Shown: positions 23,701-37,000 of the stretch, in pieces
Layout: each line of letters begins with the position of its first letter
How positions within the stretch are numbered: position 1 is the first letter of the stretch
From: Norana najaformis
Taxonomy: Eukaryota > Annelida > Clitellata > Crassiclitellata > Hormogastridae
Direction: 5' to 3'
NCBI GenBank assembly: GCA_964023275.1
Contig: OZ029916.1
Coordinates: 15,729,393-15,793,392, forward strand
DNA length: 64,000 nt
Position numbers and translations under genes: made by a program
The notes under the pieces: generated by a model
What the model was told of the DNA's origin: nothing
What the model saw: only the letters and a program-made list of their open reading frames with translations
Databases searched by the model: none

Positions 23701-26700
23701 GTTATTGTTTTATTGTTGTTGTTTGTTTTTTGTTTTCTTGCTGTTCTTTTGTTGTTATGAGGTGAAAAATGTTTGCATTAAATCAGTGGAACAAAATTAT
23801 TAGTTTGCTGTGCTGAGCAGTTCTGTTGAGTGATACCTTGAGCGTTATCATAACAGTGCTATAGAAGTCATTAGATTAGATTAGAATCCACAGACAGTGC
23901 TGTATGGGGACCAACAGCAAATCCTGTGTGCACCACTGATTTTGATAACTAGCATGAAGAATTTGTGAGCATTTGAATGTGTAGTTGATAACATTGTTTG
24001 TTTTCTAATCGTGATATGTAGCATGAAGACATTGAGCCTGTGGTTGGTGACATTGTTGCTGCACCATTCTCAGAAGACAATGCATGGTACAGGGCACAGA
24101 TAACAGATGTGATGGGAGATGAGGTAGATCTGTACTTTGTCGACTATGGTGACAGCCTCTTGATGTCAAAAGAAAGAATCCAGAGGCTTCGGTATGTTGA
24201 TATACTTGATACTTAGGTTTAAACTAACCTTTAACCCTTTGATGAATAAACTGTAGTAAAGTGATGCAATAGTTAACTGTACTGATGTTGAAGTAGCTGG
24301 TTTCCAGTTTTATTCCAGTCAGGTATCTGTGTAAAGTGATGTCTTGAAATAACCTCTGTTAGGATTCCATAGACATGATAACTAATCACAGTTAGGTTGG
24401 TAGACGTCATTCAGTTGTGGATAATTATAAGCAAATCTCATCTAATTTAAGAACTTCTGTAGTGCCACTGTAATAATACTTAAAGCATCAGTTGATGGTT
24501 GCTACTGGGCAAAGTTATTGTGCAGACCAGATTCCAGGTCCAGTTGAAAACCAAGAAGTGAATCCAAGAAGACGTGGAAACAGCCGGTGGAGGAAATGAG
24601 TCCAGTCAAGGTCTGAAGGCCAAAATAGTCTTTGCAGGGTGAAAGTTTGCCAGAACAGAGTTTCACAGTCTAGGTCCAGTGACAGAAAAAACAAACCTAC
24701 TGAGAACTGGCGTGGTCAAGTCGAGACAAGTCTTGAGAGTCAGTACAGAGTGAAGATAGGGTAGACAAGGAAACGTGGCACATAATCCTACAGATATCAT
24801 GGATGTGGTAGTGGGAAGACCTACATTTAGAAGTAATGTGTTTACTGCATGAAAGAATGGCTGGCATTGACAGGTGAGGAATTTTGAAAAACTATCGACA
24901 GATGGTTCGAGAATGATGATATTTTATGTATCATGGAACAGCGCATAAGTGGACTGTTGTTATACTGTATCATATTATGTCATATTGTGTTGTATATTGA
25001 ACTGGTGATGTTTTATTTTAGAACTGACTTCAGAGAACTTCCCTTTCAGGCAAAGGAATGTTCTCTTGCGAATGTGGAGCCTTGCAGTGGTAAGCTATCA
25101 CTGCTGGGGATATGAATTTGACAGTTACAGTTCATTAAACAGTGTAGTGGGATTCTTACTTAGGTGAGAGCTTTTGATCCCCGATCAGAACTGAAAGTAT
25201 TTCTGATAGTTCTCACTTTAGCACCCTCTAGTGAACTGAGCTGTAATTGTAACTGGGTATTTACAGGGTGGGATGATGGACATGAGTTACCACCCTCTCT
25301 CAACTGGTTCTAGGGCAATTGAGAGTGACCAGTCCAGCACAGTTAATTAATGTAGTAAGAGATTAGTACTTAAGTTGACATTTTGAAAGAAAGTAAAAGT
25401 TAATTTAATTTGTCAGTGAAATTAAATAAATTGATAATGAAATATGTGAGTGCTGTTTGTTAAAATTTGTGTCGCAAATATTTCTGATATGATAGTAGTT
25501 TTATTATTGTTAATACATGTTATGTTATTCTTGATGATATGCTTGTATATGTGCCTTTGAGAGATTCTTAGAAAGTGAGTAGTTCTTAAAAGTCCTTATA
25601 TAAAAGTTTGTATATGCATGTACATACATCTAAATGAATAGTTACTTCTGAGTAGTTCTTGAATAGGTGCTATATAAACAAATGCCATTAACATCATATT
25701 ACATTACATGCCCTTATTGATTAAGCAGAAGTTATACATGCATTTGGGTCTGATTGAATGCTTGCAATGGTTGGCAGGCAATGAGTGGTCTGACGAATCC
25801 ATCGTAGCCTTCGAGGATCTCGTCCACGTTGCCAAGTGGAAAGCCCTGATGTCAAAGACTGTTGGCATGACTGCCACTGCAATGCCATTACTACAGTTGA
25901 TCGACACGAATGGAGAGACGGTATGAAAGTAGTAGAGTGGTAGGAGATATGGTGCGAAAGTGGGTTGCAATATGTGTAGGTGTGTGGAGGTGTGAAGATG
26001 GGGTAGGATGTGAAAGTATCGTAATTGCATTGTTGGGTGTGGTGGTTGGGTTTAACAGTGTGGCAGCTTGTGAATTTGTTATTTGGATGGGGAATTTGGT
26101 GAGGTGCAAGTGTGGGGTTGTGAAATTATGGTGGAGTATAAAGCATATTTGGTACAAAAGTGATGTTCTGTAAAAATGCTGGGATGTGAAATTGTTGGGC
26201 AGAACAAGAGCAGTGGGATGTGATGAAGTTGGGTCTGGATGTATATGTGTTAGTTGGGAAATACGTGAAAGAATGGTTAGGTAATTTGCAATACTCACAC
26301 TCACTCAGAGTGTATTTTGCCGAGAATTTGGATGTGCAGATGTTTTGGAGTGTGAAAGCTTGGTGGGTTTTAAGAATGGTAATTTGTATTGGGATGGGCA
26401 AGTCCACCAATACACATTATTTAATGTATCTTATGTTTTATCATTTTGTAATATTCCTAAAGAATATGATAATATACTACTTTTAATAAATTATTACATA
26501 AAATTATGTAGCATTAGATTGACTGTTAATTGATATTGTTACTGGTATTTATTATTTTAGTTATAGTTGCTGCTAATTTTGCTTTGAATGTTGTTCTAGT
26601 TATAAAATGTAAATTGATGTCTGGCAGGATGTTGACATAGCTGAGGAGTTGAGCAGACGTGGTTTGGCTGTGCATACGTCATCAAAGACTCGTTCCTATT

Positions 26701-29700
26701 TGCTACCATCTGCCGATAAGGTAGCATAGAGCAGTTTTAGTGGAGCTATCTATTGCTTGCATGGCGTTCAGTGTGCTCAAGTTGATCTAAACAAAGCATC
26801 TCACTGCTTGGAATGTGTGTGCTCCCTGCCAGCAATCAGTCACACAGCCACGTTTGTTCAGATTTTACAAGGCTTCATTTGTTCTGCACATTAACTGTGT
26901 TTGGTGGAAAATTTGCCACTTCTGACTACGGTCCTGACGCCTTATTGGGGAACGTTTTACCACAAACATGGCTTCCTGTCTTAAATTTCATTATTGTCTT
27001 GTGTACTTTGGAGTATTTGGACATGATGATCAGTGCAAGATATTGACAGAAATTGGCCATTTTAAAGATATTTTGCAAACATGGCTGTGACCCTCTGTGC
27101 ACTTTAACTAGTTTTGTTATTAATTTTTTGTTTATTTCTGGCTTTTTGTCTGATTTTGACTTTCAAAGATGGCTGTGCTTTCATTCTGTTTTCACCTTTT
27201 CTGATGTTCATGATCATTTTGGTTGTTAGCAGATAGGGTCAATAACATACATTTAACACATGGGCATTGCTAGCAAGGGTTAATAACATGCCTGAAGCTG
27301 ACTATAAAGTTACAAATTCATGAGCAGTATATTCACTCGGATGAGTTGCAGTGTTACGAATGGATGTTACTGCACGAGTTGCTTACAGCTTATAAATTGT
27401 TGTTATTATAAGCTTAGGTTATTCATAAATTTTTCTCAAATGACTGCACTATTGCTCATGATGCTGTAAATACAGATAAGCTATGTCATTTAAATTAAAT
27501 CATTGGCTGTTAGGTAATTCTGCTCCCACCTCCCCTAATGGACCTTTAAAAGCTGTAACATTTGCTCAGAAAAATGGTTAAATTTGTCTACAAATTGGTC
27601 ATGTTCAGTGCACATTACTTCAGCCTTATTTTTCTTTTAAAGTTATGTTATATGGTAATATACACACATATTGGTTTGGATTAATTTCTTGAAGAATTTA
27701 AGAAGAGCTGGGGTGTTGCGTATATCCAAGAACATGTTATACTTGAAGACTTACTGCACTTGTTGTGTAAATCTAGCTAACTTAGTCACTGGCTGTTATT
27801 TGAGTGGTACTGTTAAATGTTAGCAATGCCTGATTGCTTACCCTATATGGCATGCTTTGAATAACAAGTTTTGATACGATGTGCCAAATATTGTGAGCAG
27901 TGTCGTTTGATTGAACATTATGTAAATTCTTCGTGAAATGGAATTAGCCTCAGTTTTCCAAATGATATGTTTGCTAAATATGATAGGACAGTTTTATGAC
28001 TGCTTCGTTGAGATACTCTTCTCTTGTGTCAACATTTTAACTTTGACAGTCTATATTTTATGATTGCTTCAGTAACTTTTATGAATGAGTACAGTTTTTA
28101 AGAGGCTTTAATGAACAATCTAGACACATACTTGTACTGGCTAGGAATGCGGTTCTAGAAATGGGATTCTATACAGTTGACAGTTTTTTCTTCAAGTCTT
28201 TCCTTTGTTCCAGTTTCGTGCCTTATATTGGCTATCTGCTCTTTTATTTCTGTGATTTTCAGATGGATATGATGCCTGCTTTTACTCTATTTTGAACTTT
28301 TATAAGAATATAATTTAGTACTGTGTTCATAAGAAACATCTTGTCATGAAATTTGCTGGCTTTGCTAGACGCTGGGTAACTATGGCACAGACCATATTAC
28401 ATTTTACTTTTTCTGATTCAGGTAGTTGTTATGTATCCAGCATATCAACCAGACCACTTTAATACAAGTATTTTTCTCCAAACTAATTTTATGATGGCTA
28501 TAAAGCAGAGGTGTGAGAATTTTACCAAAATGCTGCCCAATTATGCACTCCTTTTTGAACAGGTACCTCTTGGCTTAATTGTTTAATAGTCAGCTGACTG
28601 ATACGGATGGCAGGATCTGTTTTTTGTGCAGTATTTATCAGGCTTAGATGCTGATTTGTATAAGACAGCTAGGCTTTAGCCCCCATACCATTAATTTAGA
28701 TGAGTGTGGGATGACTTGAGCACCTAACAATTTAATTTCACTGAAACCAATTTACTTATAGGTACAAGGATAACCGGAAACCTGTTGACAGGCCTTCTGT
28801 ATTCCCTATTTTTATAGGGCATATGCCAAGTAACATACTGGGAAATGCCAGGCATCTTTGAAGGCAGGTGAAGTCAGTCATGCACTTGGGGTTATATAGC
28901 ACTGTGTGGCACAGAAGCCAGTTGGTTAGAGCACTCGGCTTGTGATGCGGAGAGCATGGGTTACTGTGTAAGGACCTTGAGCAATTCCTTCACTCACAAT
29001 TGCTTAGTGCCATCGACTTGCTCGACATGCATTAACTTGCCATCAGATACTTAGTTATTGGATAGGAAGTGAAGCTTAATAAATAATAAATAGCTGGTGC
29101 ATTTAGTTCTTTATTGTACTTTATTGTATTCTCTGATTCTGAACCACTGTAGAGACCAGTTCTTACACCATCCTTGCCTGTATTGTATTGTAACTGTAAT
29201 GAGAAAAATGTTTAGTGCTGCTTCAAGAGAAACTAATCAGAGTCCTGGAAGAGTCTGCACTAGCTTTAATGATATTTAGTGTAATTAAAAACAGAACATT
29301 GATCCATTAGTAAACATTGCCCAGGTAACTAGAAAAGAACTAAATGCACCAGCTATTTCTTATTTATTAAGGTCATGCTTACAAGCAAAGCCCTATCAAC
29401 AGATTCCCAACTAGTGTTAAAGATGACAGCATGTTCAGAGTTCCTAAGGGACGTAGCATTGAGGATAAGGAACAGTGATGGACGATGTGATACCCCACTG
29501 ATGGCTTACGGTTGTCTCACCATCCAACAATCCCTCGTATATGGAAGATGATGTGGCATGTGGATATGTGTACATGAAGGTCTAGAGTAAGCAAGTTATC
29601 TGTTCAGTAGTTGGTTTCATCTGCTGCTTCTTGGTTGAAGAGCAGTTAAGATAATCGTGAGAGGCAGCTGTGGTTATGAAGTGCTATCAGCTTCAGTTTC

Positions 29701-30987
29701 TTAGATTCAGTGTATAAGAAACGGTGGCCCATCCCTCACCGTCTGAACTTCTCACAGAGAATTTTATGGCTATTTTCCTAGTAAAAACCTTGGATTATCT
29801 TTACTCTCCTGGTGGGATAGTGAACTCCTTCGCAGTAACTTTAGTTAAACTGATCTGGCCAATTCAGTTGTTTTTTTAACTTACTGGAAACCACATTTTG
29901 CTGTCTGCTTGTTCCATCTTCAAGGTTTATGTTTTAGTCTTTCAGTATTTCATTCACCGGTATATTCTAATCGTGATTTTTTGCTAGGAAAATAGCTTAT
30001 GCAGGGCCTTGTGTGCCATTATTATGAGTACTGCTTTGAGAAAGTTGTCAGTTGAAAACAGTCTGTGATGCAGAAACGATGCTTATGTTCTGTTCTTGTG
30101 GACTACACTTGAATTGCATCTCCTTTAAGTCACGTCTTTTTGACTTTTACTTATAAATTCAGTCAGTTTCACAGACTGTTGTCTTCTGATGCTGTTGGAT
30201 TTTCAAATCTTGATTCAGTACAGTTTGATGTGCACAGACTTGTCTCATGTTGTAGTTAGGTTTTTAATATGTTGTGTTGTAATGTGAGACTTATTCAATT
30301 TGAATTTGTAGACATTTATTAATAGGGATGTTAAGGTGAGATAATGTTCTTGCCTTTTTCATTGGTTGTAGATGCTATCAGTTGCACGTAAAACATATGT
30401 GTCAGAGTAGTTACATAGTGCCTTGCCTGTTAAGAACTTCTCAAGGGTGCTGTATATTAGAATCTTTGTAGTTTTTATAATTGTTTTTGTGGCTCTATAG
30501 TCTGGACATATTGAATTATTGGACTATGATAGCTGTGGGGTTAAAGGGATGATTTGTTGACCAAGGCAGATGAATAAACTGGTTGGTTTAAATGAACCTT
30601 ACATCTTATATAATTTCTCAGTTTTGGTCTGATTACTTTTAAGTCTTGGTGGTGTCAGTTCCCCCTGAATTCTAGGTGTTGTGACATGTTTTGATTTGGT
30701 CAGGTATCACTTGAAAATTGCACGCTAAGACCTGTTTAAGCCTCAAGCCCTAGAACAAATGCTTAAAGCTTTTCTGCATGGATTCAGTCAAGTGCTCTAA
30801 GCCACCTTCACTACAGAAGCTTTTCAATCCTCAGATACTACTACTAAATGTTTTCAGTCACAAGTGCATACTTAAAAATCTAGTCTGCACATCATAAGAC
30901 ATCTTGGGGATTACTGATGTTTGCATAATTCATGAGCCAGAGTTTGTGTGCAAATGAGCTTGAGGTTTCTTAGCCTTGATTGCCTCA

Positions 30988-31062
<75 letters not shown>

Positions 31063-34000
31063 GCTATTCTATTGGCGAACTCGTGAGCATGGCAGTATCA
31101 GTGATGTGGTGACGTGCCTTCCTATTTAGAGCCTTTCTCTATGCAGTTTTAGTCTAAAGCCAAGTTGTTCCAAATCCTTTTAAAATTTTCTGATTCATAT
31201 GGTTCTGGGTCTACTGCTTGGCCTTTTCCAGTCCTATTCACTGCAGCCCATAGGGCTTTCCTTTAGTCCTCCTCAGGTGAAGCTTGTGCCACATGACCAA
31301 AGAACTGCAGTGAACGATCTCAGGCAACACCCAAGACCAGTTTGCCTGCTGTCTGCCGTGATCTCCATGTTAGTGACATGGTCTTTGTAGGGGATGATGA
31401 GGATCCTTCTGAGACATTGCATGTTGAGACCATACAGTTTCTTGTTCAGGGATTGGTGGTTGTGGTCTCACAACTGCAGATGTTGAATAAGTTCGATTAT
31501 TACAAAAAAATTACCAAATGGTTCCTGTTTAAAACATGTTAAGTGAAGTATGCTTATTACGATGAAGGTTCAGAGATAAATTTTGTGACGATTTACTGAA
31601 GGGAATTTAGTTTGAAAGAAACTAATGACTTGTCGCTTTTTTCTAGTCTGATCTAATTAATTTTTTTTATAAAATAAAATTTTGTTCCACCACGTTGTTT
31701 TGTGTTAATTGTGACTGTAATTAATTTTAGTTTCAATAAAGACTGAATGTCTGTCTGTCTGGTAATTTGTTTGTGTTCTAGGTTGTTTATATTTTCAGTT
31801 TTATCTTGATATATTTATATTATGTAGTAAATTTATATTATATAGTAAATTTATATTATACACTCATTTATCCCTATTTATCTTACTGTAATATTGCATG
31901 GGCTTCTAATTATCCATCCCGGCTAAAGAGACTTGTTCTGCTTCAAAAACGAGTCGTCCACATAATCTTAGGAAGATCTCCTTATTCTTCTTCGGAAAAG
32001 AATTTTCATGACCTTGATATTTTGAAACTTGATCAGATAAACAAATTACAGATTGGTGAATTTATGTATAGGTTTGCACATAACTTACTTCCTTCTGCCT
32101 TCTCTGGTTATTTTTCATCCAATTTTGAGTACCACACTTATAATATCAGATCAAAGGATAATTATACAAGTTATGCCTGTACAAACACTTGTTTATTTTC
32201 TATTAAATGCGCTGGTCCTTCTTTATGGAACTATTTATCTCATGACATTCGTACTCTGCCCAATATTAAATTATTTAAGCATAATATATGCGCATATTTG
32301 AATGAACTCAATAAGTGAATTCATGTGAATTACTTCATTCTGTAGTTAAATTTTTTTTTTGGTTCTTGTTACAAAGGTTCTGTTTGCTCAAATCCAGTTG
32401 GACTATAGGCCTGTTAAGTTGATTATTTGTCATTTCAAATAGCATTCCATGTGACGTAGGCATCCCTAATAAGCGGAACATGGTTCTTTCTGGGATTGCC
32501 TGTTGCATCCCACATGAATTTTTTTTTTAAATGTAATATGTTATATGCTGTTGTCTATTTGTGGAGCAATAAAATGAAATGAAACATGAAATGATAGCAT
32601 GATGATGAAAGCACATTTAAAAATTAGACTGTAGATATTGGCTTTCAAAGTAACCCTACAAGCTACTTCTCCTCTATAGTAAAGTGGTAAGGTGGTGTAA
32701 TAGTATTGATTTGGAAGCAGGGCTCTAGTTAACTGTTCTTAGTCTTCGTGCTATTTCATTTTTGTATATTGCTGTTTCTTACAAATAGTGTATTTGCTAT
32801 TACTATATTCACAATGGAATATGGGTTTCAGGAAGGAACAGGTATCGTCAACTTGTCTGTGAAGATTACTTTTGAGTCTGAGAAAATTTCATTACAGTTA
32901 GAATGTACACTTGAGCCTCATTTCAGTGCTACCTCTGATAGACGTAGCAAGTACCATGTTAAAAAGAAGTTTTGTTATAAAGCGGATACGTTTAGAGCTG
33001 AATTAATTCTGGATCCTTCTCTGTGTTGTATATAACGATGCATTTTGTAAAGAGGTTTCAGTGTTTTTGGGAAACATTGTGGGCACACTAGCTGGTTGTG
33101 GGGCACGATAGCCAGTTGTGAGGCATGGTGGCTGATTGTGGGGCTCAGTAGCCGATTGAATAGAGAACTCGGCTTGTAACGGAGGGAGTGGGTTCGGGCT
33201 TCCCTTGAGATGGTTAGTGTAGGGACTTTGAGCAAGTCTTTCACTCACAGTTACTCAGCACCATCGACTGATGCTTGGTCGTTCGGTAGCGGTGCTTAAT
33301 TAATGTATACATGACAATAATGTTCCCTATGATGTAGAACAGTTTTGCGGAAAATGTAAAAAAATTCAAGGAATTCACCTTCACTTGACACTTTTATATC
33401 ATGGCCCAAGACACTTTATTTTGACATATTATTCATCTGTTAATTTGCATCATGGTGATGTAAATGCAAATAATTAACTAATGTTTTACTACTAATGGTA
33501 CTACTACCAACAGTAGTATGAGTGAGACCCAAGAAAACATTTTCTTCAGTTTCACTCATTCTGTTGGTTGAAGTACTATTAGTAGTAATACATTTAGTAG
33601 CATTATTTTTGTTGTTATTAATAATTATTATAATATACCTTGAAGTGTTACAGAAGGACTTAACAAGCAGTTTAATTTTGCCATGCTTAGCTAATTTAGT
33701 CAGTGTGATAGGTGCTGCAAATTGAATATCTGGAGATATAGTCCTAATGCCAGTACAGTATTTTATCATGAATTCCAACGTGATATGTTCTGTCGTTTTA
33801 TTCAGAACACTAGCTTGTGTTAGTTATCTAACTTACTTGTCAATAATTTGGCTTGTGTAACAGTTGTACACTGGATAAAATTACTCCAAAAGATTTGTTT
33901 TGCGTGCTGTGTTGTTTCATGCATGCTACGTCAAATTCGTGTGCTTTTGTGGCTTTTGGCTTTTGCACAGATTGTTTTCTTCTCACAAAGATATGTAGAA

Positions 34001-37000
34001 ACAATTGGTGTTGTATCTTTTTTATTCTTCTGCTAGAAGTGTTTTCTATTTAAAGTTGGTCTTGATTTCCTTTTTAGGTTACCACCTCCTTCGTGACCAG
34101 CACAGACTTGGATTCACATTTGGGATTGGGAGAGACTCAAATGCAGCTTACTGCTGGCAAAATGGATTACCTCTTTGCACCAGACACATGTCTTTACACT
34201 AATGAAATGGCTACAGAACGAAAAGATCATTTGTTCCTCCATGATTCTGAATCTAACTTTCCAAATGAGTCTTGGGGAAATTCTGTCACTGTGGCTGACA
34301 GATACACTGGGATGAAAACATCTGTTTTAACTCAGCTGCCAACAACATTTGACACTGGTTACTTCAGTACAGATTTTAGGCAATTGCCATCATTTGTAAC
34401 TGGGCCATACGAAAGTGTCTGTGATCACCTGAATGGAAATTCACATTACGAAGGCGACAGTGATGATGGCTTAGAATCTGAGGAGGCAGTGGTTTCAGTG
34501 AATCAGAATTTGTCACTTGGTTTCTCACCTGCCAAACAGCCATCCACTGATAGCAGCAATGTTCTTCCAGTTCTCGAAGCATCACAACTGGAGATATCGT
34601 TAAGTGATCCTCAGACGAAACTTGAATTCTCAGATAAGAAAGAAGTCCATTCATTTGATGAAGTACAAAGCTTGGAATGTCCAAAAGTTCCTTTGCAAAA
34701 TGATACAATAACTGTGGATCTGCGTGAAATAGATCTAAAAAGCACAGAAGCACGTGATTCTAGCTTGGTGCTCCCATCTTTAGCACTTGATGCAGGTACA
34801 TGTGCTTCAGAGGTAATGCCTGAGGTGATATCAGTAGTTCCTGAAATGAAAATTCAGATGCCATTACATGAGGAAGAGGCAGTGCCAAGCATTGAGCCTA
34901 ATGTCCTTCCAAACTCTGAAGCTGGTGAGCTGTTTGCTGAATCCAAAGTACATTCTCCCGATGCAGTTCAGATGGACTTTGAACCAGAATCACTTTCGGA
35001 ATCAGCTAAAATACCATTAGGAAGTACTGTAGATGCTTTGCCATTACAGAGTCTCGAAACAGCTTTAACAGACATTCCGGCTGAGAGTCATCCAGTTTCC
35101 AACTCTGTCACAGAAATGTCTGGCTCATCGGAAGTTGTCTCACATCAGGTTCTTTTCAATCTGTCTGAAAGTTATCCTTCTGTCAAGAAATCTCTTGACC
35201 TTAACAAGCTGAGGGCTGAGTTGAATGTGAGCTCACCAGAGTCTGCCAAAGCCCATCAGTCGTGCCTGACAGAAGGCCGACCTGTTGCACTGAAACAGTT
35301 GGCATTGGTGAAACTTGCAAATGAATACTTGACAATAAGAGAATCGTTAGAGCTGAGTAGACACAGTGTAGAAACAAGTGCAGATCTGGTTGTAGTTGAA
35401 CAGGATGAAATATTCAGCAGCTTGCATGAAACAATTTCCAAAACAGATACATCACGAAGGCAGAAGCTTGAGGATCTATCAAAGAGCTATCCATCAGTAT
35501 GTAACTCGCTTTTCTTAAGTAACCAACGCAAGGTTTTTTCACAGGTATTTCAGGATGAAGTTCTCTCCTTGTCTAAAGCAGAGGTGATCAATAAAAAACT
35601 TTGTGTAGAGTATCCCTCTGTTCGAGAATGTTTTGCTCTCAGTGGTTTCCAGAGTGCTGCAGATGATGTTAGTACCAAGCCAGAGAGATATCCTGAAACT
35701 GAGAAGCTGCCCATTGCTCTCCAGCAGCAGAACTGGGTGAAGGAGCAGTTAGGGTCAGTACTGGCAATGTCAGTCAGGATGGATGAGCAAAACATCCAAG
35801 TCATACAGTCTAACTCCAATGTGAGCTCTTTCATGCCTCTGAGTGAAGTCACAAATACAAAACTGGAAACTGACCAAGTTCTCCAGAAGGCGGATGAGAT
35901 GCTGAAGTCACCAACGAAGTCTGCTTGCCACAAAATAGTTGTGATCCAAAGTGGTTCAGTGCTTACTGCAGTGCCTGAGAGAATAGAGAGCAGTGGATCT
36001 TGTGAAAATGAAAAAGAATCCAGTGTCAGCCAGATGGAGCCTGAGGTTGGACAGGAATCTAGTGTCAGTCAGAAGGAACCTGAGATTGAACAGGAATCTG
36101 GTGTCAACCGGACAATTGAACAGGAATCTAGTTTCAGTCAGAGGGAGTCTGAGATTGAACAGGAATCTAGTGTCATTCAGAGGGAGCCTCAGGTTGAACA
36201 GGAATCTAGTGTCAGTCAGAGGGAGCCTCAGGTTGAACAGGAATCTAGTTTCAGTCAGAAGGTGACTGAGATTGAACAGGAATCTAGTGTCAGCCAGACA
36301 ATTGAACAGGAATCTAGTTTCAGTCAGAGGGAGCCTGAGATTGAACAGGAATCTAGTGTCAGTCAGAGGGAGCCTGGGATTGAACTGGAATCTGGTGTCA
36401 GCCAGACAATTGAACAGGAATCTAGTTTCAGTCAGAGGGAGCCTGAGATTGAACAGGAATCTGGTGTCAGTCAGAGGGAGCCTGAGATTGAACAGGAATC
36501 TAGTGTCAGTCAGAGGGAGCCTGGGATTGAACTGGAATCTGGTGTCAGCCAGACAGATTGAACAGGAATCTAGTTTCAGTCAGAGAGGGAGCCTGAGATT
36601 GAACAGGAATCTGGTGTCAGTCAGAGGGAGCCTGAGATTGAACAGGAATCTAGTGTCAGTCAGAGGGAGCCTGAGATTGAACAGGAAACTAGTTTCAGTC
36701 AGAGGGAGCCTGAGATTGAACAGGGATCTACTGTCAGTCAGAGGGAGCCTGAGATTGAACAGGAATCTACTGTCAGTCAGAGGGAGCCCGAGATTGAACA
36801 GGAATGTTGTGTCATTCATAAGGAACCAAAGAATGAATTGGAACAACTTGCTGTGACAGAACCTAGTGAAAAACACTTTGCACAGCAGAATAATTTGTCT
36901 TTAACTCTTAAAGAAATGTACAAATGTGAAACAGATAGTGTGAGTCACTATTTCCCAGCTGTTTGCAAACTCAGTGACTATGAAGCTGGAAGAATTCACC

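Noticed and set aside
25891..26304. 137-codon minus-strand frame over TDRKH exon 9 and intron 9
   Set aside because: Its Thr/His/Pro composition comes from a C-poor plus-strand repeat; no domain and no splice context.
28903..28980. A tRNA gene
   Set aside because: Only A-box and partial B-box resemblance; no foldable acceptor or anticodon stem, and the 3' tail is shared with other SINE copies.
32748..33035. 95-codon frame in TDRKH intron 10 with a signal-peptide-like start
   Set aside because: The hydrophobic start is probably chance in T-rich intron sequence; no similarity and no neighbouring exons.
36272..36856. 194-codon Arg-rich reading of the 39-nt array
   Set aside because: Not called as a gene because it is a by-product of a stop-free repeat unit; kept only as an observation.
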